Source of the DNA: a virus
IMG/VR virus record: IMGVR_UViG_3300002231_000757
Coordinates: 1 to 35,331 of that record
Length of the DNA stretch: 35,331 nucleotides
Direction: 5' to 3' (one strand)
A model generated the notes under the pieces. That model had not been told where the DNA came from, ran no database searches, and was given only the letters and a program-made list of their open reading frames with translations. Position 1 is the first letter of the stretch, and each line of letters opens with the position of its first letter. A program made the position numbers and the translations under genes. Positions 1 through 10,038 of the stretch are shown here, piece after piece.

Positions 1-1961
1 ACAATAACTGGTTCAAGTTTAGATACCGGACCAGTTACTCAAACAGCAACTCTAGGTGGGCAAGCCCTAACAATCACCAACTGGAACTCCGGTTCCCCAA
101 TAGTAGACATACCACTCCATATAAACCTTGAGTGGGGACAGACGTACCAGTTAGACGTAACAGATGACACAGGTACAGTTAGTCTAACAGGAGTGACATT
201 ATCCCCAGCTACAGGATGGGAACAAGTTACCTATGATGGCTCTACCCCACCTGTAGGAGACGTAGGCTTTGTCTCTCAGGCTCTGGCTGATCTTGGCATA
301 ACAATGGCCGCTGGTGACAGTTGGGTGTTTGAGAGCGCCACAGGCATGACAGTAGCCTTAGATGGCTCTGTTGTAGTTGATCCACCTGCTACCGTTACAG
401 GCAGTTATAAAGTACTGGGATGTAAGTGCTGGTGGGTAGTTCTGTCATTCATAATTATATGTGGAGAGAGACTGGAATATTACGCAGGTTTTTTAGGAAT
501 GCTAATCGTAACAATGTCATGATGGGTGAATTTCCTCTAGGGGATGCACCTGTTTTAAGTGGTGCAATTGATTGGCCAGCAGTACCACCCGGTGCATTAT
601 GGGTAGCAACTACTGGGAATGATACAACAGGAGATGGTACTGTAGGTAATCCATACTTAACAATTACTCATGGCACTTCACAATTGATATCAGGAGGCAC
701 ATTGGTAATTAAAGATGGTATTTATGATGGAGTCACTAATATAATTAATGATTATAGTTATACTATTCCTTCGGGAACACCCGGTAATTACACAACCATA
801 CGATCAGAAAATATATTCGGAGTCACCCTAACAATAACATCAGGTACAGCTAATCAGTGGGGACAAGTTAGAACAGATGGTAGTTATATTGATGTTTTTG
901 GTTTCATTGTAGAAAGAAATACAACAGGTGATTTCCCATCGTCACAAGTTGAATTAAACGGTAATCACAATAAATTTAGAAAGTCTATTGTTAGAAGGCT
1001 AGGGGTTATGGATGCCTTCGGTTCTTGGGTTAGAATAGGCCAAGATTCAACTTATAATTTATGTGAGGATGTGGCAGGAGTGGGAGTAACAAGATATGGA
1101 TTTGGTGCAGGTTCTAATACTGTATCTACAGGTAAATACAACATATTTAGGAGATGTGTTGGTAGGTTTGATATGACAGGCTCCCCATCAACCCAAAGCT
1201 ACTTTTAATCATTATGGTAATGCTGGGGGATTCGCAAATAGCCATCATATATACCAGAATTGTATCTCCTTTAGATGGCAATGAAGTTGGATATCATGGA
1301 GGAACAGATGGGTATAAATTTGGGGGTTTTTCTTCTATAAAATCATCTTCTGATGATATGTATGTTGGTAATATTGTATTAAATGAATTTGCAGAATATG
1401 GGGGCTTTTGGTTAGATGGACGCAATCATATTCTTAGGGATAATGTAGTATGGAATATCAAAACCATGCCTACTTATGGTCTTGTACCCCCTGACGGTGT
1501 ATGGGATAGGCCAACAATGTCGCCTATATTTGAAGCTTCAAACTTTACAGTGGGACAAACAGCGGGAACAGATATTGGTGGTGACTCAACAAATCTAAAC
1601 GTGACTAATTCAAACCTAAGCCCCGTTGGCCAACAGTATTTATTACAACCAAATTCCGGTAATACCACTGGTGCAACAATTCTTAAACGAGTAGGTGTCA
1701 CTGGTACTTTATATGGTGAGTCAGGATGGGACACAGTAACAAATGAAGATCTTTGGCCTTGGCAATATGAAGATAAAATAAAAGAAATATTTTCATTACC
1801 CAACCCTGTACCTACTGGTTATACCCCTGTGGTAAACGATACTTTTAAGAGGGTTTTGTGCCCCGGGTAATGATGCTTACGGCCAACCGCTTACGCTTAC
1901 ACGGTATATTTGGCAATATCTGGGCACACAAATTCCCGCAAGCGTTTATGGAGGGCCATAA
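1..1961 (+). CDS. Tail spike/fibre with right-handed beta-helix (5' partial, several frame breaks)
   Basis: Probably a virion adhesin that binds or cleaves surface polysaccharide. The gene is already open at base 1. Repaired, it gives about 651 residues, running through all three frames with breaks near 412-418, 433-437, 1194-1197, 1265-1272 and 1849-1857. The first 145 residues form a beta-rich module (IPLHINLEWGQTYQLDV, then DPPATV) repeated in the next gene. From about residue 190 there is a beta-helix domain starting ALWVATTGNDTTGDGT, a typical opening of pectate-lyase-like folds, with Asn/Gly-rich turns such as ILRDNVVWNIK. The C-terminus, LTRYIWQYLGTQIPA...YGGP, is a motif I know from the ends of such beta-helix proteins. 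The stop at 1959-1961 lies just before the next ATG. Lyase activity is inferred only from fold; no catalytic residues were identified. Confidence 0.75.
1950..1954 (+). promoter_or_regulatory. Ribosome binding site deciding the start at 1965
   Basis: GGAGG lies 10 bases before ATG 1965. It supports this ATG rather than the downstream GTG at 1993, and the reading MAFPVHESLGAVDF joins the downstream frame if the T5 run at 2003-2007 is really T4. Confidence 0.7.
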
Positions 1962-1964
1962 TAA

Positions 1965-4093
1965 ATGGCGTTCCCTGTTCATGAAAGTCTAGGTGCAGTT
2001 GATTTTTACATCTTTCGGCACTTCCGTAACGCCGGGTATTCCTGTTGGAACTTTATCCGGGGACACTTTATTAGCCATAATTTCGGCAGATTCAGCTAGA
2101 AATGTTGCTGCACCGGCTGGATGGACTGTATTAGCGGTTCAGAGTTATACGGCTAATTTTACTACATACACGTTTTTACGTACTTCTGATGGTGCTGACG
2201 TAGCCCCAACATTTGCTATTGATCTTGGTACAGAGCCAATGTTGGGGGTAATCGCTAGAATTACTGGATATGGTTCCCATACAACTATTTCAGATGCACA
2301 AACAGGCACTTCGCTAACATTCCCCGCTAATGGCACTGCAATAGCAGACACACTTGTTTATCGAATATTTGGCTGGGATGGTGGGCCTAATCCTAGTTTG
2401 GTTATGCCACCAACAAGTATCCACAACATGGGTACAGGTAGTGGTACAAATGATATTTGGACAGGCATATCGCATGAAAATGTAGCTAATGGACAACCTA
2501 TTGGAACAGCAAGTGCTACTGTAGGATCATCTGATAACACACTGTTAATAACGTTAGCTATCGCAGCGGCAATAGCGCCACCTGTTTTGTCGCTACCTAC
2601 GGCAGTTCAAACAGGCTCAACAACAGCTACGGGTACTGTCACAACAAACGTGGGAAATGGAATACTTTATTATTATATTTCAGCAAACGCTACTGAATCT
2701 TCTATAACAATTAAAACAAATGGTTTTACACAAGTTATAAACATTTCTGGGATACAAAACGTAAACGTCACAGGGTTAACTGCTTCAACAGCGTACTATA
2801 TACATTATATGCACAGTGATGTTGCTAATAATGACTCTAATGTTGTTAGTTCTACTCAATTTATAACTGATGCTCCTACTCGTTCAATAACAAACATAGA
2901 CACAGACAATGATGTACAAGCAGGGCAATCTACTTCCATAACAGGGGTAGTATTAAACTTACCTATCGTTAGTGTCACTTTAGGAGGCCAGCCACTTACC
3001 GTTACAGGAACCCCTACAGCCACCAACATAGACGTAGACATTCCACTTCACATTGATTTGCAATGGGGGCAGGTATATCAATTAGATGTAACAGACACTA
3101 CAGGCTTAATCAGCTTAGCTGGAGTAACCTTGTCCTCTGCTACGGGCTGGTCCAACATAACACTAGCATCTCTGCCTAATACAACTGCAACAGACTCTTT
3201 CTTTGAATTTGCTCAGACAGATAGCATAGTAGGCAATTTTACAGCAATTGTTGGGGATGTATTAGTATTTCAAGATTCTATTGGCCTCACTGTAAATGAC
3301 CAGACCATTCCTACTATAGATCCACCGTCAACTGTCTTTGGTGAATATAAATTTTGGAGTACTAGCTTAGGGGGGTATACACCTTTAAGTAGTTATACAT
3401 TTGAAGATGCTGGGTCAGTAGCTTCAGGTACTCAAGTTACTTCCTCTTTAGGTTCTATCTTATTAAAACAAAATATATTACGTAATGCTGTATTAGATTC
3501 TTTGCTACTGAAAGTAGGTATACCCGTTAGTACTTCTATTGATTCTGTACTAAGTAATGTTAATTCCGTTGTTGCAATTATAGATAGTATTTTAGTTACC
3601 TCAGGCACTTCAGTAAGTACTAATTTAGATTCTTTACTTAAGAAAACAGATATTCAGAAATTAGTCACATTATCTGCAATATTACAGAGCCAAAATAATT
3701 TTATTAGTTCTAACATGAATGCTATATTAACAAGCAATAATTTCGTTAATTCAAATATAAATTCTATTTTACAAAAAATGGTTACTGTATCTTCTGTATT
3801 TGATACCTTTTTAGTTAGTACAAGGTATTACTGCTATTGCAGATATAAATGCTATTTTGGCACAAACACAAAATACAATTGTTTCATTAGATGCTTTATT
3901 ACTAGCATCAGTGTCGTTATCCGCTAACATGAACGCATTAATAGCGACATTAACTATAAAAGTAACCAGTGACATTAGTGCTATACTGGATAATGGTTTT
4001 ATATCCAAGGACATAGCTTTGTTGGTAACAATATTAAAAAGTGTTACCATCGTTGATGTACCTAAAAACGATACAATTATTAAGGTTAAATAA
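1965..4093 (+). CDS. Long tail fibre: beta domains followed by a 15-residue-repeat stalk
   Basis: Structural adhesin of about 708 residues after repairing two breaks (T5 run at 2003-2007; near 3819-3825). By position: a beta-sandwich-like domain (about residues 1-200, with GTLSGDTLLAIIS), a fibronectin-III-like domain (about 204-300, LTASTAYYIHYMHSDV), then an IPT/Ig-like segment and the module shared with the preceding gene (about 303-455, VDIPLHIDLQWGQVYQLDV). From about residue 494 to the end a 14-15-residue repeat forms a probable trimeric stalk. It sits between the beta-helix spike and a small conserved virion protein. Threonine, serine and asparagine dominate, as expected for secreted-looking fibres. 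The family is not recognised precisely; the fibre role rests on architecture and context. Confidence 0.72.
3448..4075 (+). repeat. Pentadecad protein repeat in fibre stalk
   Basis: Coding repeat with a period of 14-15 residues. Core units read LDSLL, IDSVL, IDSIL, LDSLL, LSAIL, MNAIL, INSIL, FDTFL, then INAIL, LDALL, MNALI and ISAIL after the frame break. Aliphatic residues recur at fixed positions in each unit with polar Ser/Thr/Asn between, as in 15/4 coiled coils or a stacked-strand shaft. The DNA is diverged, so the repeat is old or kept at protein level. Confidence 0.75.
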
Positions 4094-4095
4094 TT

Positions 4096-4598
4096 ATGGC
4101 TGCTACCGTTCAAATTCAATGAAAAAAACACTGCGGGGTCAAGTATCTACAAATAAAACATCTGGAACAATTCGTTTTAAAACTGTTGATTCAGAAGTAG
4201 CAGATACTGCGAACCCTATTCCAATTCCTGCTTCAGGTTCTAATTTTAGTTTTGAAAAATGGTTACGCTTAACAGTTACTGTAGCTCCTACTACTCAAAT
4301 TGATAATCTATTAGTCTTTAGTGATGGTGCAAATGGGTTAGGTACAGGGATATCTGTACATCATAAAATAGTAGGTACTTTTGCTACACCTACTCAACCT
4401 GTTAATTCCGTAGGATTTACTGATTTCTTTGCTCTAACTAGTGGTGTACCAGGAAATGCTGATGCAACTAATGTTGGACCTTTCACAGGTACAGGGGATA
4501 TTGGGGATTACCTTGTATTGTTAATGGAAGTAGCCTCTACTGCTGTACAGGGGGCAACACCAACAGAACAGATAACCTTCAGCTATGATGAGAGTTAA
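4096..4598 (+). CDS. Small conserved virion protein near fibres
   Basis: About 166 residues after repairing two breaks (near 4111-4120 and 4135-4143). The ATG at 4096 follows the fibre stop directly (TAA, then TT, then ATG). The start reads MAATVQI...EKNTAG, then KTSGTIRFKTVDSEVADT, SFEKWLRLTVTVAPTTQI and GANGLGTGI. I associate this pattern (KTSGTxRFK, SFEKWLR, DGxNGLGTG) with a widespread small beta-sandwich protein encoded next to tail fibre genes of many prophages and aquatic phages; its role is undetermined. The frame without repair starts in the wrong phase at 4041, which is not the true start. Function beyond a virion or tail association is not claimed. Confidence 0.7.
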
Positions 4599-4600
4599 TA

Positions 4601-4861
4601 ATGGAAACAGATTTTAATAATGATCCTTTTGAATATGAAATATCTACCTCCAGTGATGGGAGTAAATTAGCTACTAACCCAATTTTGTCCCTATGTGTTA
4701 TGGATGATGGGGATAATAAAATTTTTAAACGTAGGTCAATAAAACTTAATGTTGCAAATGGTAAAGCTATTGACAGTGTGCTGATAGGGGAATTAGAAGG
4801 TGTACGTGTATACATTAAAGATTCTAATATTATTTTAACAAAACAAGATCTTTATCTTTAA
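4601..4861 (+). CDS. Hypothetical acidic protein, 86 aa
   Basis: Not recognised. The ATG at 4601 follows the previous stop by two bases, with GAGAG just upstream as a weak binding site. The protein is acidic at its N-terminus (METDFNNDPFEYE) and mixed alpha/beta afterwards; the segment GELEGVRVYIKDSNIILTK looks like two beta strands. No signal peptide, membrane segment or cysteine motif. It lies in the same orientation as the adhesion genes, so a tail-associated or fibre-accessory role is possible but unproven. Confidence 0.6.
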   Translation: METDFNNDPFEYEISTSSDGSKLATNPILSLCVMDDGDNKIFKRRSIKLNVANGKAIDSVLIGELEGVRVYIKDSNIILTKQDLYL

Positions 4862-4877
4862 TACTAAGGACTACTTA

Positions 4878-5527
4878 ATGCCTAAGATAACAATCTCTAT
4901 TAGAGAATTAATGACCTGTAATTTTTGTAAAGATGAATGGAAACTCTATCTTTTATTTGCTCATGGTGTAATAACTAAAGATGAGTTTGAGTTAGGTGTA
5001 ATACCTGATAGAGAGCTTATCTTAAATGATACTCAAATGGGCGTTGATGACGTGGACGCGGTGTGGAGTGCGTACACAGGCGTTAAAGGAGATTCATATT
5101 TAGATCGAGATGCTTACTGGTGGCTAATGGAAGCCCTACCAAAACATAATACTCTATGGCGTAAATATGCACTATGGTGTGCTAAACAAGTTGAGCATTT
5201 AATGACATGTAATGTGGCAAAAGAATGTTTAATTAAAGCTGCAACTAATGAAGGAGTCTGATTCCTTTCATGATTTGTTGTGCTGTTGTGCTAGAAAAAA
5301 GATATTTGCCTGAAGAAACTAATCAAGCTGACGAAGCAGGCAGACATACGATTATAGAGAATTCGGCTCATGCTGTAGCTCAAGTAGCTCATTTCGCTTG
5401 TATGGCCGTTAAAAAGGAAGCTTTTGATAATAAAAACACTAAAGTTACTCCACCTGAAGCAGTAAAAAATATGCAAAAAATACAAAATATAAAATGCAAA
5501 GAAGTATTTCGCACTGGGATTTGTTAA
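4878..5527 (+). CDS. Helical phage protein of unknown function (frame breaks near 5260-5300)
   Basis: Read as one 215-residue protein. The first part runs to a TGA at 5259-5261, and the second opens in another frame after 5270. Joining through DSFHDLL with two single-base corrections gives a continuous helical chain and a whole number of codons. The N-terminal half carries CNFCKDEW and the tryptophan-rich YWWLMEALPKHNTLWRKYALWCAKQVE; the C-terminal half carries RYLPEETNQADEAGRHT. The first half resembles small helical proteins I have seen beside tail-fibre genes, where a short Trp-rich helix pair is conserved; their function is unknown. Two separate genes remain possible, because ATG 5270 is a usable start. 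Confidence 0.5.
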
Positions 5528-5530
5528 CAA

Positions 5531-7126
5531 ATGCCTGCAATTATTGTTAGTGGGGGATTAGTAGAAATTTTCCCCTATCCAGATACTAAACCTCCAACAG
5601 GTACATTCAGTGTACATACTAACAATACATCTACCGTAAGTCCGTCTAGTGATCCTACTGTAGCTGGGGTTGTAGACAGCGGGCAAACTACTATGTCCGC
5701 AGGAAAGGATAGAACTGGGGCCATAGTTACAGGACAAACACAATTAAATAACCTAAATGCGCCGAGAACATTATTATATGTGGAAATGTCCGTAGCAGTT
5801 AATGCCCCGTTATATGCAAATGATAATGCTTGTTTTATTGCGCTTGATTCAGGAGCTACATCACTAATTACGCCACATGAAACATCATGGTCGATTATGG
5901 GAGGGCTGGCAGAATCAATACCTGAACCCGGACTAACTGCCGTTAAGGGTGCAGCCGTAAATATAACTAAATATGATAACGCATTTTTTCATGATACCGT
6001 ATACAACCCAGCATTTGTGCAAAATTTACTTGTAGGGTTCAGGTTAGTAGGTAAAGGCTATCAGGGTACGTTTATAAATATCGGAAGGTTGATTCCTTTC
6101 ACTATAACTGGAGGCACCGTACCGGTACCAGCTACGTTTGATGCTATTAGGCAATTTGTAAGTAATCAAAAAAATCAATCTATCTCATCTCCTACTGAAA
6201 ATATACATGGTTGTCGAACAGCTTGGATATGTGGAGACGGGGTAACTGAAACTCATTTTACAGATACGCTAAAAACTTGGGAATTTTATGGTGATGCCAA
6301 CTTTTCAGAAAATATTGTTGCACAATCACATATTTTTGATAATGACATTGGATTTGAACTCAATAGTTCTGCATTAGATACCGCATCATATACATTATGT
6401 AACTGGATAGGTACGACCCCCTTCTTTTGGAATTTAATTGGTTCAACCTCTGCTACGGCTACCTTTGATACTTGTATCGTAAAGGGCGCTGGTGATGTAA
6501 CAATAATTGATAACCGTACCTTTGACTTTTGTACGTTTGATAACTGTGGTGAATTGGGTGTAGCAAACCCTGTTATGACAAACACAACAATTAAAAACTC
6601 AGCAGCAACCAGAGCATTAAATCTAGTAACAACTGGCAGCATGTCGGGCATGACGTTTGATAGTAATACCACTGCAATGGTATTTGATTTTCCCGGAAGT
6701 GCTTCTGTTTCTCTTAACGACTTTACCTTTACGAATAATACTACAGATATAGAGTATACAGGTGATGGGGTATTAACGATTACCCCTACAAACGGTACAG
6801 TTGTGGGAACAACTCTAGCATCTGGTACAGGGACTATAAGTGTAGTTTCAGCTGGCTCTTCAATAACATTTACAGGTATTCCTGCAGGCGCTGAATATAG
6901 ACTATATGAAAAAGACGTTACCCAAGGAACAATCGGTACTGTAGAGCTTGTTGGGGCAGAAGTGCATGCAGGGGGTGATGTTGTTTATGCATTCTCATCA
7001 GGAGCAGGGAATATTGCAATACTTCAGGTTATGGCTTCAGGCTTTGAAGAGTACCTGTTTGAGTTTGCACTACCAAGTAACCCAACCACCCTACCCGTTA
7101 CCTTAGAGCCGGAAACAAATTTATGA
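5531..7126 (+). CDS. Beta-helix-like structural protein, 531 aa
   Basis: Intact frame from ATG 5531, three bases after the previous stop, to TGA 7124-7126. The N-terminal 200 residues are beta-rich. Residues 210-430 show short strand-turn units such as FDTCIVKGAGDVTIIDNRTF, FDFCTFDNCG and MTNTTIKNSAATRA, the pattern of a right-handed parallel beta-helix. The C-terminal 100 residues look like a compact beta domain (ITFTGIPAGAEYRLYEKD, FALPSNPTTLPVTL). No signal peptide or membrane segment. Probably a tail appendage, spike or virion decoration protein made with its neighbours; an enzymatic role cannot be judged. Its last base pair overlaps the next start (ATGA). Confidence 0.62.
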   Translation: MPAIIVSGGLVEIFPYPDTKPPTGTFSVHTNNTSTVSPSSDPTVAGVVDSGQTTMSAGKDRTGAIVTGQTQLNNLNAPRTLLYVEMSVAVNAPLYANDNACFIALDSGATSLITPHETSWSIMGGLAESIPEPGLTAVKGAAVNITKYDNAFFHDTVYNPAFVQNLLVGFRLVGKGYQGTFINIGRLIPFTITGGTVPVPATFDAIRQFVSNQKNQSISSPTENIHGCRTAWICGDGVTETHFTDTLKTWEFYGDANFSENIVAQSHIFDNDIGFELNSSALDTASYTLCNWIGTTPFFWNLIGSTSATATFDTCIVKGAGDVTIIDNRTFDFCTFDNCGELGVANPVMTNTTIKNSAATRALNLVTTGSMSGMTFDSNTTAMVFDFPGSASVSLNDFTFTNNTTDIEYTGDGVLTITPTNGTVVGTTLASGTGTISVVSAGSSITFTGIPAGAEYRLYEKDVTQGTIGTVELVGAEVHAGGDVVYAFSSGAGNIAILQVMASGFEEYLFEFALPSNPTTLPVTLEPETNL

Positions 7127-7341
7127 AAGATTTAATTCAACTACAACAAGCTAATATGTTCCAAGAAACTGTCAAAGGCAGTAAAACTGATTGGTTAATT
7201 AGAGAAAATGAGACTAATGAGGTACTATTCACATTACCTAGTACAATATCTGATAAAGACATGTTTGCCTTAATGAGAATGGCAAAGCAATTTGAACTAA
7301 TCGCATTCAATAGAGGTGTTGAATACGGTAAAACATTATAG
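7123..7341 (+). CDS. Small hypothetical protein, 72 aa
   Basis: Starts inside the stop of the preceding gene (ATGA overlap at 7123), implying translational coupling. Mostly helical: MKDLIQLQQANMF at the N-terminus, a two-strand element (DWLIRENETNEVLFTLPS), then a helix, DKDMFALMRMAKQFELIA. It resembles short accessory proteins inserted between structural genes in phages. No recognised family. The next gene starts seven bases later with its own binding site. Confidence 0.6.
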   Translation: MKDLIQLQQANMFQETVKGSKTDWLIRENETNEVLFTLPSTISDKDMFALMRMAKQFELIAFNRGVEYGKTL

Positions 7342-7348
7342 GTGATTT

Positions 7349-8830
7349 ATGGCTGTTATCGACTTAACAAATTATGCAACAACTTTAGTACAGTCTACCG
7401 CTGGTAGAGCAGGTACTCCAGATGGAAATATATTTTTTGACACTACAGGAAAAATAGAATTCCTTACTTCAGACGATTTAACATTTGTTGATCTAACAAG
7501 TGTTGGTGGCGGTCCTGCTGATCCTAATCCTCTTACAGCACAAGACGGAATTAAACTAGAAGCTGTGTATGCTTTTGAAAATCAGGAACGTGGAACAGAT
7601 GAAGTATTAAGGCAGTTTGAAAGATGGACAGATGCTAACTTTAAGTTTGCAGGTTCTTATAACTTTGTTAATTCGCGTAAACCTTCAACAGCAGCAGACA
7701 GAAATGTCATTAGAGGTTCTGGCTGGAAAGAGTTGGCAGCAGATGGAGGTACAGATAGAATTTATTTTGGGGCTAAAGGATTGTCTAATATCCTGTCTGG
7801 ATCTCAACCTTATTATCAATTACTAGCAGGTGGACCTCCTACAGACTTTTCTAAAGTAGGCCAGTTTGATGAGGCTGTACAGGTATTTGGGTCTACGTTA
7901 AATACGCCTTCAGATCAAGGAACAACTGATTTTGACAGTACAGGGGATTTAATGGCCGTGTCCATTAGAACCTTCGGCCAGAATTATGATCGAAAAGTAA
8001 CAACAACTGATCTGTCAATAACGGAACTTGGCGAATTCTCAACAGGTTTTGCAGTAAATGAAACACCTCATTTAACTTCAGGCGCTTTTTCTCTAGCAGA
8101 TGTATACGGGGGATTACAGGCATCTCCTTGGACAGGCAACTTGTTAGAGGAATTAGATGTAGCTCAAGTAGAAACAGGATTTAATGAGATAGATGGTAAC
8201 TTTACTTGGGTTGTGCATAACACAGCATCTTCAAATTTAGATCAGATGGTAGCTTTTCTTGATGCGCTAGCCCAAACAGATGACGATATTAATACACATG
8301 CTATTAATGTCACCAATGGTAAACGTGTAGGTACTTGGTACTCCTATGATGGTGCAGGAAATGTGGTGTGTGATTCACCCTTCCCGGGACAAGGTTTATT
8401 CTTGGAAAATGTCCCTGTAGCAGATGAACAAAAGGTTATCTTTACAGATGATGCAGGTAATACCAAAACAAGGCCATTCTCTGTAGCGATAGAAGCAGAA
8501 TTAGGTGCTGTTGCTAAAGCAGACCCTAAAGCTTGGTATCACTGTTTCTTTGCTGCTGCTTATAATACGGCAGGTGCAGTTACAGTATTAAATTCAACAG
8601 CAGGTGCTATTAAAGGGTTAGTTAGTGTAGATGCAGATGTTAACAATAAGGTAATAGATGCTTTTGACTATGACGGGGATATCTTAGGTGGCCCAGCAGG
8701 ATCAGATAAGAACTGTGTATATCTTTGTGAAGGAGATGGCGGAGCCACACAAGCTAAAACATTATTCACGATAACTAAAACTACTACGGTAGCATTTAGT
8801 GTGGCACCTACTGCAGAAACAAATGTATGA
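7349..8830 (+). CDS. Putative virion structural protein, 493 aa
   Basis: Intact frame with a good binding site (AGGTGAT just upstream). Conserved-looking blocks are RGSGWKELAADGGTDRIYFG, YYQLLAGGPPTDF and AVSIRTFGQNYDRKVTTTDL. I recall similar sequences annotated as structural or tail proteins in phages of aquatic bacteria and in metagenomic contigs. The C-terminal quarter is beta-rich (VSVDADVNNKVIDAFDYDGD). No membrane segment or signal. It lies between accessory proteins and the block leading into the portal, and overlaps the next gene by four bases (ATGA at 8827). The exact role (collar, tail tube or appendage) is not determinable from the sequence. Confidence 0.65.
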   Translation: MAVIDLTNYATTLVQSTAGRAGTPDGNIFFDTTGKIEFLTSDDLTFVDLTSVGGGPADPNPLTAQDGIKLEAVYAFENQERGTDEVLRQFERWTDANFKFAGSYNFVNSRKPSTAADRNVIRGSGWKELAADGGTDRIYFGAKGLSNILSGSQPYYQLLAGGPPTDFSKVGQFDEAVQVFGSTLNTPSDQGTTDFDSTGDLMAVSIRTFGQNYDRKVTTTDLSITELGEFSTGFAVNETPHLTSGAFSLADVYGGLQASPWTGNLLEELDVAQVETGFNEIDGNFTWVVHNTASSNLDQMVAFLDALAQTDDDINTHAINVTNGKRVGTWYSYDGAGNVVCDSPFPGQGLFLENVPVADEQKVIFTDDAGNTKTRPFSVAIEAELGAVAKADPKAWYHCFFAAAYNTAGAVTVLNSTAGAIKGLVSVDADVNNKVIDAFDYDGDILGGPAGSDKNCVYLCEGDGGATQAKTLFTITKTTTVAFSVAPTAETNV

Positions 8831-9129
8831 TTTACTTAAAAGTCAGAAAAATAGGTATAGATGTAATACCTGGTGACCCTTTTGTAACTTTATTTGTGGA
8901 TAAAATTATTGAGGATGCTAACGGCAACATTATACAAACAATAGGTAATTTCGACAGGATTTATCACAGGGCCTCTGAAGTACCTCTCCAACTAGCTGCA
9001 AATATAGCAGATGATGGTTACGTAGATGGTTTAGAGCTATTTAACTTAGTTGCAGGAGCTGCTTATATATGGATTATTGCAAAGCATGGTGGCGCAATGA
9101 TTGATGGCAAACTCGTTATAGAGGCTTAA
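8827..9129 (+). CDS. Small beta-rich hypothetical protein, 100 aa
   Basis: Start overlaps the previous stop by ATGA. Sequence is beta-rich with acidic turns (KVRKIGIDVIPGDPFVTLFVDK, then ANIADDGYVDGLELFNLVAG), ending in a hydrophobic stretch, AAYIWIIAKHGGAMIDG, too short for a confident membrane helix. It is followed after one base by the next gene. It belongs to the structural operon and probably folds as a single small beta domain. Family not recognised. Confidence 0.6.
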   Translation: MIYLKVRKIGIDVIPGDPFVTLFVDKIIEDANGNIIQTIGNFDRIYHRASEVPLQLAANIADDGYVDGLELFNLVAGAAYIWIIAKHGGAMIDGKLVIEA

Positions 9130-9130
9130 T

Positions 9131-9767
9131 ATGCCGGTAATAGATCATATAGATCCTGCAACAAGACGTATTTTTTTAAGTGCTGCTACGGTCGGGGTAG
9201 ATTTACAACCTTTGGAGATATACCAAGAATTAAGGGTTCTACGGTCTACCACAGAGTCCTTAAGACCCTTTGATATGTTTGCAGTAATGCAAGGACATGA
9301 GCCAAAAGACCAAACAGGCACTAAATTTACGCCTAGGAGGTTAGTGTTACAATTAGGTACTAGACTAGTACCTTTTGATACTGATCAGACATTAACTATT
9401 ATTGGTGAAATAATTTCTGATGATGGGTTTGAAGGAACTGCTTTATTTGATAGAACCTTACTAAGCCCTACTACAAATGTTGATATTAACTATATACCTC
9501 CTCAGGTAGAAATTATTGAAGTAAGTACTACAGGTAGTAATGTTAATTCAATTATTACAGCTATTTTCAATAATATTATGGAAAATGGGGAAAGTTTTAA
9601 AGAGCAGCAAAACTTGATTAGGGCTGCATTAGTAGGATTAGTAAATGTAAGTCCAGATGGAAATACATTTACTTTTAGAAATGCTGCAGATACCAAAGAT
9701 CGCATAGTTTCTTTTAACTAGTGAAACGGGTGATGAAAGATTAGCAGTGACTACAGATGGCACTTAA
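9131..9767 (+). CDS. Conserved tail-associated protein starting MPVIDHIDPATRRIFL
   Basis: Repaired length 211 residues. The open frame ends early at 9719-9721, but removing one A at 9716-9717 extends it with TSETGDERLAVTTDGT and a stop at 9765-9767. That ending (TKDR, then V or I, a short loop, and DGT) is what I expect for this family. The N-terminus, with IDPATRRIFLSAATVGVDLQP, then PRRLVLQLGTRLVPFDTDQT and DINYIPPQVEIIEV, matches a protein common near tail-fibre genes in prophages and environmental phages; its precise function is not established. ATG 9131 follows GAGGCTTAAT. The repaired end overlaps the next gene by 11 bases. Confidence 0.7.
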
Positions 9768-10038
9768 ACATTTTGGGACTAGACATTTTGGTCAGAAATA
9801 TTTTATACCAATATCACATAACATTATTAATGTTGCAGTATTTAGTGTACCTAAACATTTTATGCCAATACTGGCAGAAGGCAGAATAATGGCTATTAGC
9901 CCAGAAAATAGAACTATGACAGTTTTAATTGAAGATAGACAAATTACTGTAGACTTGGAAATCAGAGAAGTAACTGTTTTAATAGAAGATAGGCAAATGG
10001 CTGTAAATGATGAAAACAGAATTATGGGGATTAACTAA
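9757..10038 (+). CDS. Nonapeptide-repeat small protein, 93 aa
   Basis: Two parts. Residues 1-39 are basic and aromatic (HFGTRHFGQKYF). Residues 40-93 contain six arginines spaced exactly nine residues apart (43, 52, 61, 70, 79, 88) in units of the form E-x-R-x-x-T/A-V-x-x, each probably one beta strand. Similar VxxExR repeats occur in short proteins of tailed phages near fibre genes; function unknown. The ATG lies inside the end of the preceding gene, and its stop overlaps the next start (TAATG at 10036-10040). Confidence 0.65.
   Translation: MALKHFGTRHFGQKYFIPISHNIINVAVFSVPKHFMPILAEGRIMAISPENRTMTVLIEDRQITVDLEIREVTVLIEDRQMAVNDENRIMGIN
9874..10035 (+). repeat. Six-copy nonapeptide repeat
   Basis: Units of 27 bases encode a nine-residue beta-strand repeat with invariant Arg. 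The units ENRTMTVLI, EDRQITVDL, EIREVTVLI and EDRQMAVND are the clearest. A near-identical VTVLIEDRQ/MTVLIEDRQ pair suggests duplication of two units at a time. Confidence 0.8.

Noticed and set aside
426-1870. Two separate fibre genes starting at 426 and 1214
   Set aside because: Neither start has a binding site, and the beta-helix continues across both joins (NHYGNAGGFANSHHIYQNC lies in a third frame between them).
3857-4093. Independent 78-residue gene
   Set aside because: Begins at TTG inside the fibre and continues its 15-residue repeat; it is the fibre C-terminus after a one-base break.
8737-8747. Second hairpin with GGA loop (TGGC-GGA-GCCA)
   Set aside because: Only four stem pairs, inside the coding sequence of the 493-residue structural protein, and it would transcribe antisense to the late genes. 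Probably chance codon use.
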